NCBI GenBank assembly: GCA_946481345.1
Contig: CAMLMY010000019.1
Location: 1-38,528 of the forward strand
Reading direction: 5' to 3'
Length of the DNA stretch: 38,528 nt
Origin: an uncultured Gilliamella sp.
GTDB lineage: Bacteria; Pseudomonadota; Gammaproteobacteria; Enterobacterales; Orbaceae
Position numbers and translations under genes: made by a program. Of this stretch, positions 17,260 through 27,973 are shown one piece after another. The notes under the pieces are model-generated. The model ran no database searches, was not told the origin of the DNA, and worked only from the letters and a program-made list of their open reading frames with translations. Within the stretch, counting starts at the first letter, position 1. Each line of letters begins with the position of its first letter.

Positions 17260-18611
17260 TCCCATTAAGTATTGAAAAAATTAAGCAACTGATAAATGGA
17301 AAATCTTATCATATTGATAATGAAAATTGGGTAGTTGAATCTATTAGTACCGATTCGCGTAAAATTTTTAATAAGTCACTATTTATAGCGCTTATTGGCG
17401 ATAATTTTGATGGACATGAATTTGCCGAGCAAGCGATAAAAAATGGCGCTATAGCGGTGATTGTTAATCATAAAATTGATCATGAAATACCACAAATTAT
17501 TGTAAACGATACTCATCAGGCTTTAGGCAAAATAGCTGCATTTATTCGTCAACAAAGTAAAGCAAAAATTGTAGCGCTTACTGGTTCTTCGGGTAAGACA
17601 TCAGTTAAAGAAATGACCGCTTCGATTTTACAAAATTGCGGACAAACACTTTATACACAAGGTAATTTCAATAATGATATTGGTGTACCATTAACGCTAT
17701 TTCGGTTAACACAACAAGATGAGTTTGCTGTAATAGAATTAGGCGCTAATCATATCGGTGAAATTGCCTATACAACCAATATGGTTAAACCTCAAAGTGC
17801 TTTAATTAATAATATTTCTGAGGCACATCTTGAAGGTTTTGGTTCACTTGAAGGTGTGGCAATAGCTAAAGGTGAGATTTTTCAAGGGTTACCTAAAAAT
17901 GGTATTGCAATAATTAATTTGGATAGTTGCAGTGATAAATGGTTTACTCAATTAACGAATAAAACTGTCTGGACTTTTTCATTGAATAATTCATCGGCAG
18001 ACTTTTATGCTAGTAATATTCATATTTCAGAACATACTCGATTTATTTTACATTCCCCTCATGGCGAATGCGAAATTATATTACCATTAATTGGACAGCA
18101 TAATGTTACTAATGCTATTGCAGCTTCAGCTTTAGCTATTTCGGTAGGCGCTAATTTTGAACAAGTGGTTAAAGGTTTATCTACTTTAAACCCTGTAAAG
18201 GGGCGATTATTTCCAATAAAATTAAATGGAACACAATTAATTTTAGATGATACTTATAATGCCAATGTTGGATCGATGTCTGCTGCGATTAAAGTTTTAG
18301 CAAGCCAACAAGGGTATCGAGTATTTGTCGTTGGTGATATGGCTGAACTTGGATACGAAGCAGACAAATATCATCAAAAAATAGGTGAAATAGCTAAACA
18401 AGAGCAAATTGATTGTGTAGTAAGTGTTGGAAAACTCAGTCAGAGTATTAGTGAGTTGAGTGGTGTAGGTCACCATTTTACTAATAAACAAGATGCGGTT
18501 AGTTATTTACTAACTTTACTTCGTCAGTATCCAAAATTAACTATGCTTGTTAAAGGTTCGCGTAGTGCAAAAATGGAAGAACTCATCGAAAAAATACAAT
18601 TTAAACAATAG
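17256..18611 (+). CDS. murF: UDP-MurNAc-tripeptide:D-alanyl-D-alanine ligase MurF
   Basis: MurF attaches the D-Ala-D-Ala dipeptide, completing the cytoplasmic UDP-MurNAc-pentapeptide. The 451 residues (E. coli 452) include the early STDSRK motif, the ATP-binding GSSGKTS (110-116), NNDIGVPLTL and the MurF-type DDTYNANVGSM in the C-terminal half. The protein supplied by ddlB (24866) makes its dipeptide substrate. The start overlaps murE by four bases, and mraY follows after 18 bases. Confidence 0.96.
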   Translation: MIPLSIEKIKQLINGKSYHIDNENWVVESISTDSRKIFNKSLFIALIGDNFDGHEFAEQAIKNGAIAVIVNHKIDHEIPQIIVNDTHQALGKIAAFIRQQSKAKIVALTGSSGKTSVKEMTASILQNCGQTLYTQGNFNNDIGVPLTLFRLTQQDEFAVIELGANHIGEIAYTTNMVKPQSALINNISEAHLEGFGSLEGVAIAKGEIFQGLPKNGIAIINLDSCSDKWFTQLTNKTVWTFSLNNSSADFYASNIHISEHTRFILHSPHGECEIILPLIGQHNVTNAIAASALAISVGANFEQVVKGLSTLNPVKGRLFPIKLNGTQLILDDTYNANVGSMSAAIKVLASQQGYRVFVVGDMAELGYEADKYHQKIGEIAKQEQIDCVVSVGKLSQSISELSGVGHHFTNKQDAVSYLLTLLRQYPKLTMLVKGSRSAKMEELIEKIQFKQ

Positions 18612-18629
18612 TGAGTCAGGATAAAAATT

Positions 18630-19712
18630 ATGTTGGTTTTATTATCAGAATATTTAGTTAAATATTTTACATTTTTTAATGTTATCTCTTATTTAACGGT
18701 AAGAGCTATTCTAGGTTTATTAACTTCATTAGCCATTTCGTTAATTATGGGACAAAAAGTCATTGATTGGTTGCAAAAATTACAAATCGGTCAAGTCATT
18801 CGTAATGATGGCCCAGAATCTCATTTAAGTAAAAAAGGCACTCCAACTATGGGTGGGATTTTAATTTTGGCATCTATTTCGTTATCGGTATTTCTATGGG
18901 CTGATCTTCGTAATCCTTATGTTTGGATAACACTATTTGTATTAATTGGTTATGGAATAGTTGGCTTTGCTGATGATTATTTAAAAGTAATTCGTAAAAA
19001 TAGCGCAGGACTGATTGCAAGATGGAAGTATTTTTGGCAATCGGTTATTGCTTTAATTGTAGCGTTTGTTCTTTATGCTTATGGTAAAGATAGTTCAGTC
19101 ACAGTGCTCGTAGTACCATTTTTTAAAGATGTCATGCCACAATTAGGTATATGTTTTATTTTACTTACTTATTTTGTCATTGTAGGGGCAGGTAACGCCG
19201 TTAATTTAACTGATGGTCTTGACGGACTTGCGATTATGCCAACTGTTTTTGTTGCCGCAGGTTTTGCACTGGTTTCTTGGGCGACAGGTAATGTCAATTT
19301 TGCCGCTTATCTGCATATTCCGTATATAAAATTTAGTGGTGAATTAATGATTATTTGTACCGCTATTATTGGAGCAGGGCTAGGTTTCTTATGGTTTAAC
19401 ACCTATCCTGCCATGGTATTTATGGGTGATGTTGGTTCATTAGCTTTAGGTGGAGTATTTGGCATTATCTCTGTGTTATTACGGCAAGAATTTTTATTAC
19501 TGATAATGGGTGGTATTTTTGTTATTGAAACATTATCGGTCATATTGCAAGTAGGCTCCTTTAAATTACGGGGAAAAAGAATATTTCGCATGGCACCTAT
19601 TCATCATCACTATGAATTAAAAGGTTGGCCAGAGCCTCGAGTTATTGTGCGTTTTTGGATAATCTCATTAATGTTAGTTGTAATTGGTTTATTAACTTTG
19701 AAATTACGCTAA
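18630..19712 (+). CDS. mraY: phospho-N-acetylmuramoyl-pentapeptide transferase MraY
   Basis: MraY transfers phospho-MurNAc-pentapeptide to undecaprenyl phosphate, giving lipid I at the inner membrane. The 360 residues equal E. coli MraY. About ten transmembrane helices are apparent. Catalytic motifs include [11 protein letters not shown], the aspartate pair D115/D116 in [21 protein letters not shown] and the magnesium/uridine-site histidines in [14 protein letters not shown]. It is flanked tightly by murF and murD (21 bases). Confidence 0.97.
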   Translation: MLVLLSEYLVKYFTFFNVISYLTVRAILGLLTSLAISLIMGQKVIDWLQKLQIGQVIRNDGPESHLSKKGTPTMGGILILASISLSVFLWADLRNPYVWITLFVLIGYGIVGFADDYLKVIRKNSAGLIARWKYFWQSVIALIVAFVLYAYGKDSSVTVLVVPFFKDVMPQLGICFILLTYFVIVGAGNAVNLTDGLDGLAIMPTVFVAAGFALVSWATGNVNFAAYLHIPYIKFSGELMIICTAIIGAGLGFLWFNTYPAMVFMGDVGSLALGGVFGIISVLLRQEFLLLIMGGIFVIETLSVILQVGSFKLRGKRIFRMAPIHHHYELKGWPEPRVIVRFWIISLMLVVIGLLTLKLR

Positions 19713-19733
19713 TCAAAATATCAGGATTGAATC

Positions 19734-21068
19734 ATGGTTAACTATCAGGGCAAAAATGTTGTTATTATTGGATTAGGCATCACAGGTTTATCTTGTGTTG
19801 ATTATTTCCTTGCTCAAAATGTTATTCCCAAAGTCATTGATACGCGTCTACAACCACAAGGATTAGAACAATTAGATGAGCGTGTTGATTACCATTTAGG
19901 GGAATTAAAAATTGATTGGCTATTAGCTGCTGATTTAATTATTGCCAGTCCTGGTATTGCGCTATTCACACCAGAATTGAAACAAGCTGCTGACAAAGGC
20001 ATTGAGATTATTGGTGATATTGAGTTATTTTGTCGTGAAGTGAATCTACAAAATAATAAAAAGATTGTCGCGATTACTGGCGCGAATGGAAAAACAACAG
20101 TGACGACTTTAGTCGGTGAAATTGTTAAGTCTGCAAGTATTAAAGTAGGGGTTGGGGGTAATATTGGTCAGCCGGCATTAGCTTTATTGAATCAAGATTG
20201 TGACGTATATGTACTTGAGCTCTCAAGTTTTCAGTTAGAAACAACAAGCAGTCTAAAAGCCACTGTAGCAACAATTTTAAATATATCCGAAGATCACATG
20301 GATCGTTATCCATTAGGTCTAAAACAATATACAGCGGCTAAACAACGAATTTATCATAATGCAAAATATTGCATAATTAACCATGATGATCAATTAACCT
20401 TTCCAATATCTAAACATCATTATACTGTTTCATTTGGATTAAAAGAAGGTGATTACCATTTAGATGAACAATGTGAATATTTAATTGCTCAAAATCACGC
20501 CGTATTATCAACTAAAGATATGAAACTGACAGGTAGTCATAACTATCTTAATGCTTTGGCTGCATTAGCTATTACTGATAAATTAAATATAGATAGGCAA
20601 TCCAGCTTAGCTACAATCATGAACTTTCAAGGTTTACCGCATCGCTTTGAGTTAGTTTTAGAGCAAAACGGTGTGAAATGGATTAATGATTCTAAAGCAA
20701 CAAATGTTGGTAGTACAGAAGCCGCATTGAAAAGTGTTGTCTGTCATGGAAAATTATATTTGTTATTAGGTGGAGATGGTAAATCAGCTGATTTTTCACC
20801 TTTAATTCCTTATTTACAAAATAAAAATCTCGAAATTTTCTGTTTTGGTCGAGACCGTGATTTACTCGCTAAATTAGCGCCTAATTTAACTACTGTTACA
20901 GAAACAATGGCAGAAGCTATACAAATTATTGTTCAGAAAGTATTATCAAATGATGTTGTCTTGCTTTCCCCGGCTTGTGCGAGTTTAGATCAGTTTAAAA
21001 ATTATATTGAACGAGGAAATCAATTTGCCAATGTAGCCAAACAGTATGTTCTAAGGAGTGAAAAATGA
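19734..21068 (+). CDS. murD: UDP-MurNAc-L-alanine:D-glutamate ligase MurD
   Basis: MurD adds D-glutamate to UDP-MurNAc-L-alanine in the cytoplasm. The 444-residue protein (E. coli 438) has an N-terminal Rossmann motif ([11 protein letters not shown]), the ATP-binding GANGKTT (116-122), the ELSSFQLET block, and the C-terminal [19 protein letters not shown] typical of MurD. The stop overlaps the ftsW start by four bases (ATGA), so the two are translationally coupled. Confidence 0.96.
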   Translation: MVNYQGKNVVIIGLGITGLSCVDYFLAQNVIPKVIDTRLQPQGLEQLDERVDYHLGELKIDWLLAADLIIASPGIALFTPELKQAADKGIEIIGDIELFCREVNLQNNKKIVAITGANGKTTVTTLVGEIVKSASIKVGVGGNIGQPALALLNQDCDVYVLELSSFQLETTSSLKATVATILNISEDHMDRYPLGLKQYTAAKQRIYHNAKYCIINHDDQLTFPISKHHYTVSFGLKEGDYHLDEQCEYLIAQNHAVLSTKDMKLTGSHNYLNALAALAITDKLNIDRQSSLATIMNFQGLPHRFELVLEQNGVKWINDSKATNVGSTEAALKSVVCHGKLYLLLGGDGKSADFSPLIPYLQNKNLEIFCFGRDRDLLAKLAPNLTTVTETMAEAIQIIVQKVLSNDVVLLSPACASLDQFKNYIERGNQFANVAKQYVLRSEK

Positions 21069-22216
21069 CACTTTTTGGAATAAGAAAACAAGTTAATCCA
21101 AATATACCATTTGATAACTCATTACTTTGGACTGTGATTAGTTTAATGGTATTTGGTTTGATAATGGTAACATCTGCATCAATGTCATTTAGTGAAAACG
21201 ATCCTTTTTTTTACACGCAACGTGAATTAATTCAAATAACAATTTCATTGTTATTAATGATTATTACTTTATATATTCCTATGCAGCGCTGGCAACAATT
21301 TGGATCAGCATTATTAATTGTTGCCATTATAATGTTAATTGTAGTTTTAGGTATAGGTGCTTCAATTAATGGCGCTTCAAGGTGGATTCCATTAGGTGTT
21401 TTTAATTTTCAACCAGCCGAGTTAGCTAAATTATCACTGTTTATCTTTTTAGCAGGATATTTATCAAGAAAGTCAGATGAAGTGCAAAATCGATTTTGGG
21501 GATTTTTTAAACCTATGGTCGTAATGACTGTTCTTTCTATTTTGTTGCTTAAACAGCCTGATTTAGGGACAGTTATTGTATTATTCATGGTAACAATCGG
21601 CATACTATTTATTGCTGGAGCCCAATTATGGCAATTTATTGCTATCTTACTAACTGGTGTAGGTGCGGTAATTTGCTTGATATTGTTTGAGGCTTATCGT
21701 TTAACTCGTTTACTAACTTTTCTTGACCCTTGGCAAGATGCTACAGGTTCCGGGTATCAATTAGTTGCATCATTAATGGCAATCGGTAGTGGCGGTATCA
21801 CCGGTCAAGGAATGGGTAATTCAATTCTTAAATTAGGTTATTTACCAGAGTGTCATACTGATTTTATTTTTTCAATTATTTCGGAAGAATTTGGTTATAT
21901 TGGTGTAATTACTTTATTAATTTTACTTTTCTTTTTGACATTTAAAGCATTGGCCATTGGATACCGAGCGTTAAATGATGGTTCTTTGTTTTCAGGATAT
22001 TTAGCTTGTGAAATAGGTATATGGTTTGGTTTTCAAACTTTCGTCAACATTGGCGTTACATCAGGTATGTTACCAACTAAAGGATTAACATTACCATTTA
22101 TTAGTTATGGTGGTTCAAGTCTTATTGTAATGAGTATTGCTGTAGCAATATTATTGAGAATTGATTTTGAATTTAGACAAAAACAGGCGCAAGCAAGAAT
22201 AAGGATTATAAAGTAA
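21065..22216 (+). CDS. ftsW: septal peptidoglycan glycosyltransferase FtsW
   Basis: FtsW is a SEDS-family polytopic membrane protein that polymerises lipid II at the division septum together with FtsI. The 383 residues are somewhat shorter than E. coli FtsW (414), mainly at the N-terminus, which starts close to the first membrane segment. Family signatures include SASM after the first helix, [35 protein letters not shown], the [15 protein letters not shown] loop and the C-terminal [11 protein letters not shown]. It overlaps murG by one base (TAATG). Confidence 0.96.
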   Translation: MTLFGIRKQVNPNIPFDNSLLWTVISLMVFGLIMVTSASMSFSENDPFFYTQRELIQITISLLLMIITLYIPMQRWQQFGSALLIVAIIMLIVVLGIGASINGASRWIPLGVFNFQPAELAKLSLFIFLAGYLSRKSDEVQNRFWGFFKPMVVMTVLSILLLKQPDLGTVIVLFMVTIGILFIAGAQLWQFIAILLTGVGAVICLILFEAYRLTRLLTFLDPWQDATGSGYQLVASLMAIGSGGITGQGMGNSILKLGYLPECHTDFIFSIISEEFGYIGVITLLILLFFLTFKALAIGYRALNDGSLFSGYLACEIGIWFGFQTFVNIGVTSGMLPTKGLTLPFISYGGSSLIVMSIAVAILLRIDFEFRQKQAQARIRIIK

Positions 22217-23268
22217 TGAAGAAATTGTTAGTTATGGCAGGCGGTACAGGTGGCCATGTTTTTCCTGGTATTGCCGTTGCGCATTATTTGATGCAACAAG
22301 GTTGGCAAGTGAAATGGTTAGGTACTGCAGATAGAATGGAAGCACGCCTTGTACCTGAAAATGGTATTGATATTGATTTTATCGAGATTTCAGGACTACG
22401 TGGTAAAGGGGGAATGGCATTATTAAAAGCGCCTTATAAAATTTTAAAAGCAGTGTTACAAGCTAGAAAAATCTTAAAAACTTATCGTCCTGATGTTGTT
22501 CTAGGTATGGGCGGATATGTTTCTGGTCCAGGTGGTATAGCCGCTAAAACTCTTGGTATACCTGTGGTATTGCATGAACAAAATGGCATAGCAGGTTTAA
22601 CAAATAGATACCTTGCAAAAATTGCAACAAGAGTGTTACAAGCATTTCCAACAGCATTCCCTAATGCTCAAGTAGTTGGCAATCCAGTAAGAAGTGATTT
22701 GTTAACTATTGCTAAACCTGAAGACAGATTTAAAGATCGAAATGGACCTATTAGAATATTAGTGATGGGAGGCAGTCAGGGAGCAAAAGTTATTAATGAT
22801 ATAGTACCCCAAGTGATAACAAAACTATCTGATAACTTTGAGGTATGGCATCAAACGGGTAAAGGTATGTTGAATTCAGTCATTCAATCTTATCAAAATT
22901 GTGATATGACAAAGATTAAGGTTACTGAATTCATTTCTGATGTAGCCGAAGCTTACAGTTGGGCAGATATCGTAATTTGTCGTAGCGGAGCATTAACTGT
23001 GAGTGAAATTGAAGTTGTAGGTATTGGCGCAATATTTATTCCATTTATGCATAAAGATCGTCAACAATATTGGAATGCAAAATCCTTAGCTGATGTCGGT
23101 GCGGCGCACATTATAGAACAACCAAATTTTAATGTTGAAGCGTTATCAAATTTATTATTAAATTTCAATCGTGATAAGTTAATAGATATGGCCGTTAAAG
23201 CAAAAAGTTTATCTATTGTCGATTCTACAGAAAAAGTGGCTGAAACTATTTGTTCAGTGGTAAAATAA
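22216..23268 (+). CDS. murG: UDP-GlcNAc:lipid I N-acetylglucosaminyltransferase MurG
   Basis: MurG converts lipid I to lipid II on the cytoplasmic face of the membrane. The 350 residues are close to E. coli MurG (355). The acceptor-side motif [10 protein letters not shown] (9-18), [19 protein letters not shown] and the donor-site [11 protein letters not shown] are intact, as is [12 protein letters not shown] in the C-terminal domain (family GT28). It ends the first tightly packed block of the cluster; 148 bases separate it from murC. Confidence 0.96.
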   Translation: MKKLLVMAGGTGGHVFPGIAVAHYLMQQGWQVKWLGTADRMEARLVPENGIDIDFIEISGLRGKGGMALLKAPYKILKAVLQARKILKTYRPDVVLGMGGYVSGPGGIAAKTLGIPVVLHEQNGIAGLTNRYLAKIATRVLQAFPTAFPNAQVVGNPVRSDLLTIAKPEDRFKDRNGPIRILVMGGSQGAKVINDIVPQVITKLSDNFEVWHQTGKGMLNSVIQSYQNCDMTKIKVTEFISDVAEAYSWADIVICRSGALTVSEIEVVGIGAIFIPFMHKDRQQYWNAKSLADVGAAHIIEQPNFNVEALSNLLLNFNRDKLIDMAVKAKSLSIVDSTEKVAETICSVVK

Positions 23269-23274
23269 TAGTTT

Positions 23275-23292
23275 TTACATAATGTTATGTAA
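23275..23292. repeat. inverted repeat just after murG
   Basis: TTACATAA and TTATGTAA are exact reverse complements around TG, beginning seven bases after the murG stop. The element lies in the only spacer above 100 bases inside the cluster (23269-23416). It has no strong T tract. It could be a weak hairpin or an operator; no clear promoter for murC was found in the spacer. Confidence 0.3.
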
Positions 23293-23416
23293 TGGTTTTG
23301 GTTAATTTAAAGTGTTGGGATAAATGTTTAATTGAATTTAAAAATTAGTATTATGATTTCAATTTTCAATAAAGATTTGACGATAGACACTAAATAAAAT
23401 GATTAGGAGTTAAATT

Positions 23417-24865
23417 GTGAATACTAAGGAATTAGCTGAATTAAGAGCAATTATTCCCCAAATGAAACGTGTCAAGCATATCCATTTTGTTGGAATTGGT
23501 GGCGCAGGAATGGGTGGCATTGCTGAGGTTCTAGCTAATGAAGGGTACCAAATTAGTGGTTCAGACATTGCTGAAAATGCGGTTACTCAACACTTAGAGA
23601 CATTAGGTGCAAAAATTGTTATTGGGCATGCAGCTGAAAATGTTCTTAATTCAAGTGTTGTCGTTATTTCTTCAGCCATTTCACAAGATAATATTGAAGT
23701 AATCGCAGCTCGTGAAGCTCGTATACCTGTTATTCAAAGAGCAGAAATGTTAGCTGAATTGATGCGTTTTCGATATGGTATAGCAATCGCTGGTACTCAT
23801 GGTAAAACCACAACAACAGCAATGGTGACAGCCATTTATGCAGAGGCAAAACTTGATCCCACATTTGTTAATGGTGGTTTAGTTAAAGCTGCTGGAACAC
23901 ATGCAAGATTAGGTAGTAGCCGTTATTTTATTGCAGAAGCAGATGAGAGTGATGCCTCATTTCTTCATCTACAACCGATGGTATCTATAGTAACAAATAT
24001 AGAGCCTGACCATATGGATACTTATAACGGTAGCGTTGATAATCTTAAACAGACATTTATTTCGTTTTTGCGTAATCTTCCGTTTTATGGTTTAGCTGTT
24101 ATGTGTTATGACGATCCCATTAATCGTGAATTATTGCCGATTGTTGGACGTAAAATCATTACTTATGGATTCAATGAAGAGGCAGATGTCGTTATTAAAA
24201 ATTATCGTCAGGAAAGAGGTGTAAGTTATTACACCGTTTGTCGTCCTGACCGTGAAGATTTACAAATTGAGTTAAATGCACCAGGAAAACATAATGCCCT
24301 AAATTCAGCGGCCGCTATTATTGCTGCAACTGAAGATGGTATTGATGATGAATCGATTGTAAAAGCATTAGCTAAATTTGCAGGTACTAGCCGACGTTTT
24401 GATTTATTAGGTATTTTCCCTAATTCGGATGGAGGCGATATCATGATGGTTGATGATTATGGTCATCATCCAAGTGAAGTTAATGCAACAATTCAAGCAG
24501 CAAGAAATGGTTGGCCTGATCGTAGATTAGTAATGTTATTCCAACCACATCGATATACACGTACTCGAGATTTATTTGATGATTTTGCACAAGTATTATC
24601 ACAAGTTGATGCACTTGTCATGTTAGATGTCTATTCTGCTGGTGAGCAACCAATTGCTGGTGCTGATAGTCGTTCATTATGTCGTACTATTCGCAATCGA
24701 GGTAAAGTTGATCCAATTTATGTGTCTGATTTAAATTTATTACCTGAAATTATGCAAGAAATATTGAAAGGTGGTGATCTTTTATTGACACAAGGTGCAG
24801 GTAGTGTTGGTCGAGTAGCACGTCAGTTGGCCAATACTCAATTATTTACAAAAGAGGAATTATAA
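23417..24865 (+). CDS. murC: UDP-MurNAc:L-alanine ligase MurC
   Basis: MurC starts the peptide stem by adding L-alanine to UDP-MurNAc. The 482 residues (E. coli 491) show the Rossmann opening [17 protein letters not shown] (about 23-39), the ATP-binding GTHGKTT (126-132), [10 protein letters not shown] and the C-terminal [12 protein letters not shown] and FQPHRYTRT blocks. The start is GTG at 23417, supported by TAGGAG seven bases upstream. Its stop directly abuts the ddlB start with no gap, so the two are probably co-translated. Confidence 0.96.
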   Translation: MNTKELAELRAIIPQMKRVKHIHFVGIGGAGMGGIAEVLANEGYQISGSDIAENAVTQHLETLGAKIVIGHAAENVLNSSVVVISSAISQDNIEVIAAREARIPVIQRAEMLAELMRFRYGIAIAGTHGKTTTTAMVTAIYAEAKLDPTFVNGGLVKAAGTHARLGSSRYFIAEADESDASFLHLQPMVSIVTNIEPDHMDTYNGSVDNLKQTFISFLRNLPFYGLAVMCYDDPINRELLPIVGRKIITYGFNEEADVVIKNYRQERGVSYYTVCRPDREDLQIELNAPGKHNALNSAAAIIAATEDGIDDESIVKALAKFAGTSRRFDLLGIFPNSDGGDIMMVDDYGHHPSEVNATIQAARNGWPDRRLVMLFQPHRYTRTRDLFDDFAQVLSQVDALVMLDVYSAGEQPIAGADSRSLCRTIRNRGKVDPIYVSDLNLLPEIMQEILKGGDLLLTQGAGSVGRVARQLANTQLFTKEEL

Positions 24866-25774
24866 ATGGTTGATAAAGTTGCCATATTATATGGTGGTAC
24901 CTCTGCAGAGCGAGAAGTATCGCTTAAATCAGGTAATGCGGTACTAAATGGTCTATTAGCAAATGGTATTGATGCACATCTTGTTGATACTAAAGATCAC
25001 TCTATTACTAATTTAAAACAAGAAGGATACACAAAGGCTTTTGTTATTTTGCATGGGCGTGGTGGTGAAGATGGTATTGTTCAAGCAATACTGACTTATC
25101 AAAATATTCCTTATACGGGTAGTGACGTATTGGCTTCAGCATTAACGATGGATAAATTAAAAACTAAATTAGTTTGGAAATCATTAGGTTTACCTGTTGC
25201 TGATTATGTAATGGTGGAAAAAACACAATCTTTTGATATTGACGCTATTGTTAAACAATTGGGCTTGCCATTATTTGTCAAACCAAGTCATGAAGGTTCT
25301 AGTGTAGGTATGACTAGGGTTAATCAAGCATCAGAATTAAAAGCTGCCCTTGAGGTTGCCTTTAAATATGATAGTGTTGTGATGGTTGAATCATTTTTAG
25401 CAGGGCCAGAATTTACGGTAGCAATTGTCGGAGATGAAGTTTTACCTTCAATTTACATTAAGCCATCTACCCAATTTTATGATTATGATGCAAAGTATTT
25501 ATCAGACACAACTCAATACTTTTGTCCAAGCGGATTATCCGATGAAAAAGAACAAGAGATTCGTAAATTAGCTTTAGATGCTTATAAAGCTGTCGGTTGC
25601 AGAGGTTGGGGGCGAGTCGATATTATGTTTGATGATAATCAAAAACCATATTTACTTGAAGTTAATACTGCTCCGGGCATGACGGATCATAGCTTAGTGC
25701 CAATGGCCGCTAAACAACATGGTTGGTCATTTAATCAACTAGTTAGCCAAATATTACAACTAGCAGCAGTTTAA
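24866..25774 (+). CDS. ddlB: D-alanine:D-alanine ligase B
   Basis: This ATP-grasp enzyme makes D-Ala-D-Ala for MurF. The 302 residues (E. coli DdlB 306) begin with VAILYGGTSAEREVSLKSG. They contain HGRGGEDG, the grasp-loop segment KPSHEGSSVGM, and the metal-binding C-terminal EVNTAPGMTDHSLVP. Position inside the dcw cluster identifies it as the DdlB type. The ribosome binding site GAGGAAT lies within the end of murC. Confidence 0.95.
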   Translation: MVDKVAILYGGTSAEREVSLKSGNAVLNGLLANGIDAHLVDTKDHSITNLKQEGYTKAFVILHGRGGEDGIVQAILTYQNIPYTGSDVLASALTMDKLKTKLVWKSLGLPVADYVMVEKTQSFDIDAIVKQLGLPLFVKPSHEGSSVGMTRVNQASELKAALEVAFKYDSVVMVESFLAGPEFTVAIVGDEVLPSIYIKPSTQFYDYDAKYLSDTTQYFCPSGLSDEKEQEIRKLALDAYKAVGCRGWGRVDIMFDDNQKPYLLEVNTAPGMTDHSLVPMAAKQHGWSFNQLVSQILQLAAV

Positions 25775-25786
25775 CTGGCTAATTTT

Positions 25787-26617
25787 ATGAAACAAGTTAG
25801 ACAAGCAGCACATAGAAGAGATGAAACTAGAAGAAAGCTGCTTATTTTTCGTAGTAAGGAACAATTGATAGGATTTTTGTTCTTTATTACGATTATTCTA
25901 ATAAGTGCTTGGATTGTACAAAGTGTTAAAAACTGGATGGATGATCCCGAACAAATGGTACTGTCACAGTTAACATTAAGTGGTGAACACATTTTTACAA
26001 CAGAAGATGATCTTCGGGAAGCCATTTTAGGATTAGGATTGCCTAATACTTATGTTGGGCAAGATGTTGTTGATATTCAGCAAGAAATAATGAGATTTCC
26101 ATGGGTTAAGCAAGCAAGTGTGCGAAAACAGTGGCCAGATAGGTTAATTGTTTATGTAGAAGACTATAAGCCAGCATATTATTGGAATGACTTGTTTTTT
26201 CTTGATGAAGAAGGGAATGTTTTTAGTGTGCCATCGGATCGGATTACTGATTTGAAGTTATCAAGGCTTTATGGTCCTGAAGGTAAAGCTAAATCAGTAC
26301 TTGAAAATTATTCTAAATTAGAAAATCTTTCTAAAAAATTAGCTAATAATCAGTTGGCATTACAGATTAACGCTACAATATCAGATGAGCGTAATTCTTT
26401 ACAACTGATGGTAACACGATGTATAGCGGGTGTATGCGATGAAAATCAGGAAATAAAATTAGTGTTGGGAAATAAACACATTGAAGAACGTTATGAACAA
26501 TTTATTAAATTGTTTCCTGAAATTCAGTCAAGAACACCGGTTGATGAAAGAATAACGGTCGCTGATTTACGTTATGAAAATGGTATTTCAGTACAAACAG
26601 AGAAAATAGCGCAGTAA
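25787..26617 (+). CDS. ftsQ: cell division protein FtsQ
   Basis: FtsQ is a bitopic inner-membrane protein that links the FtsL-FtsB pair to the divisome. The 276 residues equal E. coli FtsQ. A basic cytoplasmic tail is followed by one transmembrane helix (about 28-45), a periplasmic POTRA domain (from about LTLSGEHIFTTEDDL) and the FtsQ beta domain with the PWVKQASVRKQWPDRLIVYVED signature. There is no convincing ribosome binding site before the ATG, so translation may depend on coupling with ddlB, whose stop is 12 bases upstream. Confidence 0.94.
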   Translation: MKQVRQAAHRRDETRRKLLIFRSKEQLIGFLFFITIILISAWIVQSVKNWMDDPEQMVLSQLTLSGEHIFTTEDDLREAILGLGLPNTYVGQDVVDIQQEIMRFPWVKQASVRKQWPDRLIVYVEDYKPAYYWNDLFFLDEEGNVFSVPSDRITDLKLSRLYGPEGKAKSVLENYSKLENLSKKLANNQLALQINATISDERNSLQLMVTRCIAGVCDENQEIKLVLGNKHIEERYEQFIKLFPEIQSRTPVDERITVADLRYENGISVQTEKIAQ

Positions 26618-26638
26618 GGAATCAATAAAGGCTGAAAT

Positions 26639-27892
26639 ATGAAAGCAACAGAAAAAAAATTGGTTGTTGGATTAGAAGTTGGTACCTCTAAAGTACTTGC
26701 TCTCGTTGGTGAAGTTCTTCCCGATGGTATTATTAATATTATCGGTGTAGGTCATTGTCCATCAAAAGGTGTTGATAAAGGTGGTGTTAACGATCTAGAG
26801 TCGGTAGTGAAATCAATCCAACGAGCAGTTGATCAAGCAGAGCTAATGGCTGACTGCCAGATATCTTCCGTTTATTTAAGCCTTTCAGGAAAACATATTC
26901 GTTGTCAAAACGAGATTGGTATGGTGCCAATAGCAGAAGAAGAAGTGACAGCAGAAGATGTTGAAAATGTTGTGCATACAGCGAAATCAGTTCGAATTTT
27001 AGATGAACACCGTATATTACATGTGATTGCCCAAGAGTATTCTATTGATTTACAGGAAGGAATTAAAAATCCAATTGGTTTATCCGGTGTACGAATGAAA
27101 GCAAAAGTACACTTAGTTACTTGTCATAACGATATGGCAAGAAATATTGTAAAAGCCGTTGAACGCTGTGGATTAAAAGTTGATCAACTTATTTTTTCTG
27201 GTTTAGCTTCTAGCTATGCTGTATTGACTGATGACGAAAAAGAACTTGGTGTCTGCGTCATTGATATGGGCGGAGGTACAATGGATGTGACTGTCTATAC
27301 AGGTGGTGCATTACGACATTCCGTTGTTATACCTTATGCAGGAAATGTAGTTACTAGTGATATTGCTTATGCATTTGGTGCGCCGCCGATGGATGCTGAA
27401 AATATTAAAATCCGTTATGGGTGTGCCGTCGGTTCGTTAATTGGTAAAGATGAAGTGATTGATGTGCCAAGTGTTGGTGGAAGACCATCACGGTCTTTGC
27501 AAAGACAAACCCTTGCTGATGTAATTGAGCCTCGATATTCAGAGCTACTTTCATTAGTACAAAAAGAGTTGCTTACTTTACAAGATGAACTGAAGAAACA
27601 AAATGTCAAATATCAATTAGCCGCAGGGATTGTATTAACAGGTGGTGCAGCACAAATTAAGGGAATGGTTGAATGTGCTGAAAGAGTTTTTCAAAATCAA
27701 GTGCGTATAGGTCAACCTTTAAATATTTCGGGGTTAACTGATTATGTACAAAAACCTTATTGTTCAACGGCAGTAGGGCTATTGCATTATGGAAAACAAA
27801 GTTTATTAAATGATGATTCGAAAGATAGTGATAAATCATCATTAAAAGGGATAGCTAAACGTTTGACCGGTTGGTTTAAAAAAGAATTTTAG
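26639..27892 (+). CDS. ftsA: cell division protein FtsA
   Basis: FtsA is an actin-like ATPase that tethers FtsZ filaments to the inner membrane and recruits later division proteins. The 417 residues (E. coli 420) start with VVGLEVGTSKVLALVGEV (phosphate-1 motif). CVIDMGGGTMDVTVYTGG (phosphate-2) and VLTGGAAQIKGM (adenosine motif) follow. The C-terminal amphipathic helix LKGIAKRLTGWFKKEF is the membrane-targeting sequence. It lies 21 bases after ftsQ and 81 bases before ftsZ. Confidence 0.97.
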   Translation: MKATEKKLVVGLEVGTSKVLALVGEVLPDGIINIIGVGHCPSKGVDKGGVNDLESVVKSIQRAVDQAELMADCQISSVYLSLSGKHIRCQNEIGMVPIAEEEVTAEDVENVVHTAKSVRILDEHRILHVIAQEYSIDLQEGIKNPIGLSGVRMKAKVHLVTCHNDMARNIVKAVERCGLKVDQLIFSGLASSYAVLTDDEKELGVCVIDMGGGTMDVTVYTGGALRHSVVIPYAGNVVTSDIAYAFGAPPMDAENIKIRYGCAVGSLIGKDEVIDVPSVGGRPSRSLQRQTLADVIEPRYSELLSLVQKELLTLQDELKKQNVKYQLAAGIVLTGGAAQIKGMVECAERVFQNQVRIGQPLNISGLTDYVQKPYCSTAVGLLHYGKQSLLNDDSKDSDKSSLKGIAKRLTGWFKKEF

Positions 27893-27914
27893 CTAATATA
27901 TTACAAGAACTTCG

Positions 27915-27943
27915 TGGACATTGCAGGCGGTTATCTGTACAAT
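27915..27943 (+). promoter_or_regulatory. strong promoter directly upstream of ftsZ
   Basis: TGGACA (27915-27920) and TACAAT (27938-27943) are separated by 17 bases, each one base from the sigma-70 consensus. The start would be near 27950, giving a leader of about 24 bases before the ftsZ ATG at 27974. It lies in the ftsA-ftsZ spacer and would let ftsZ be expressed above the level of the rest of the cluster. Confidence 0.7.
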
Positions 27944-27973
27944 GTTCATAGAGCGTAAATTTGGAGATAAGTT

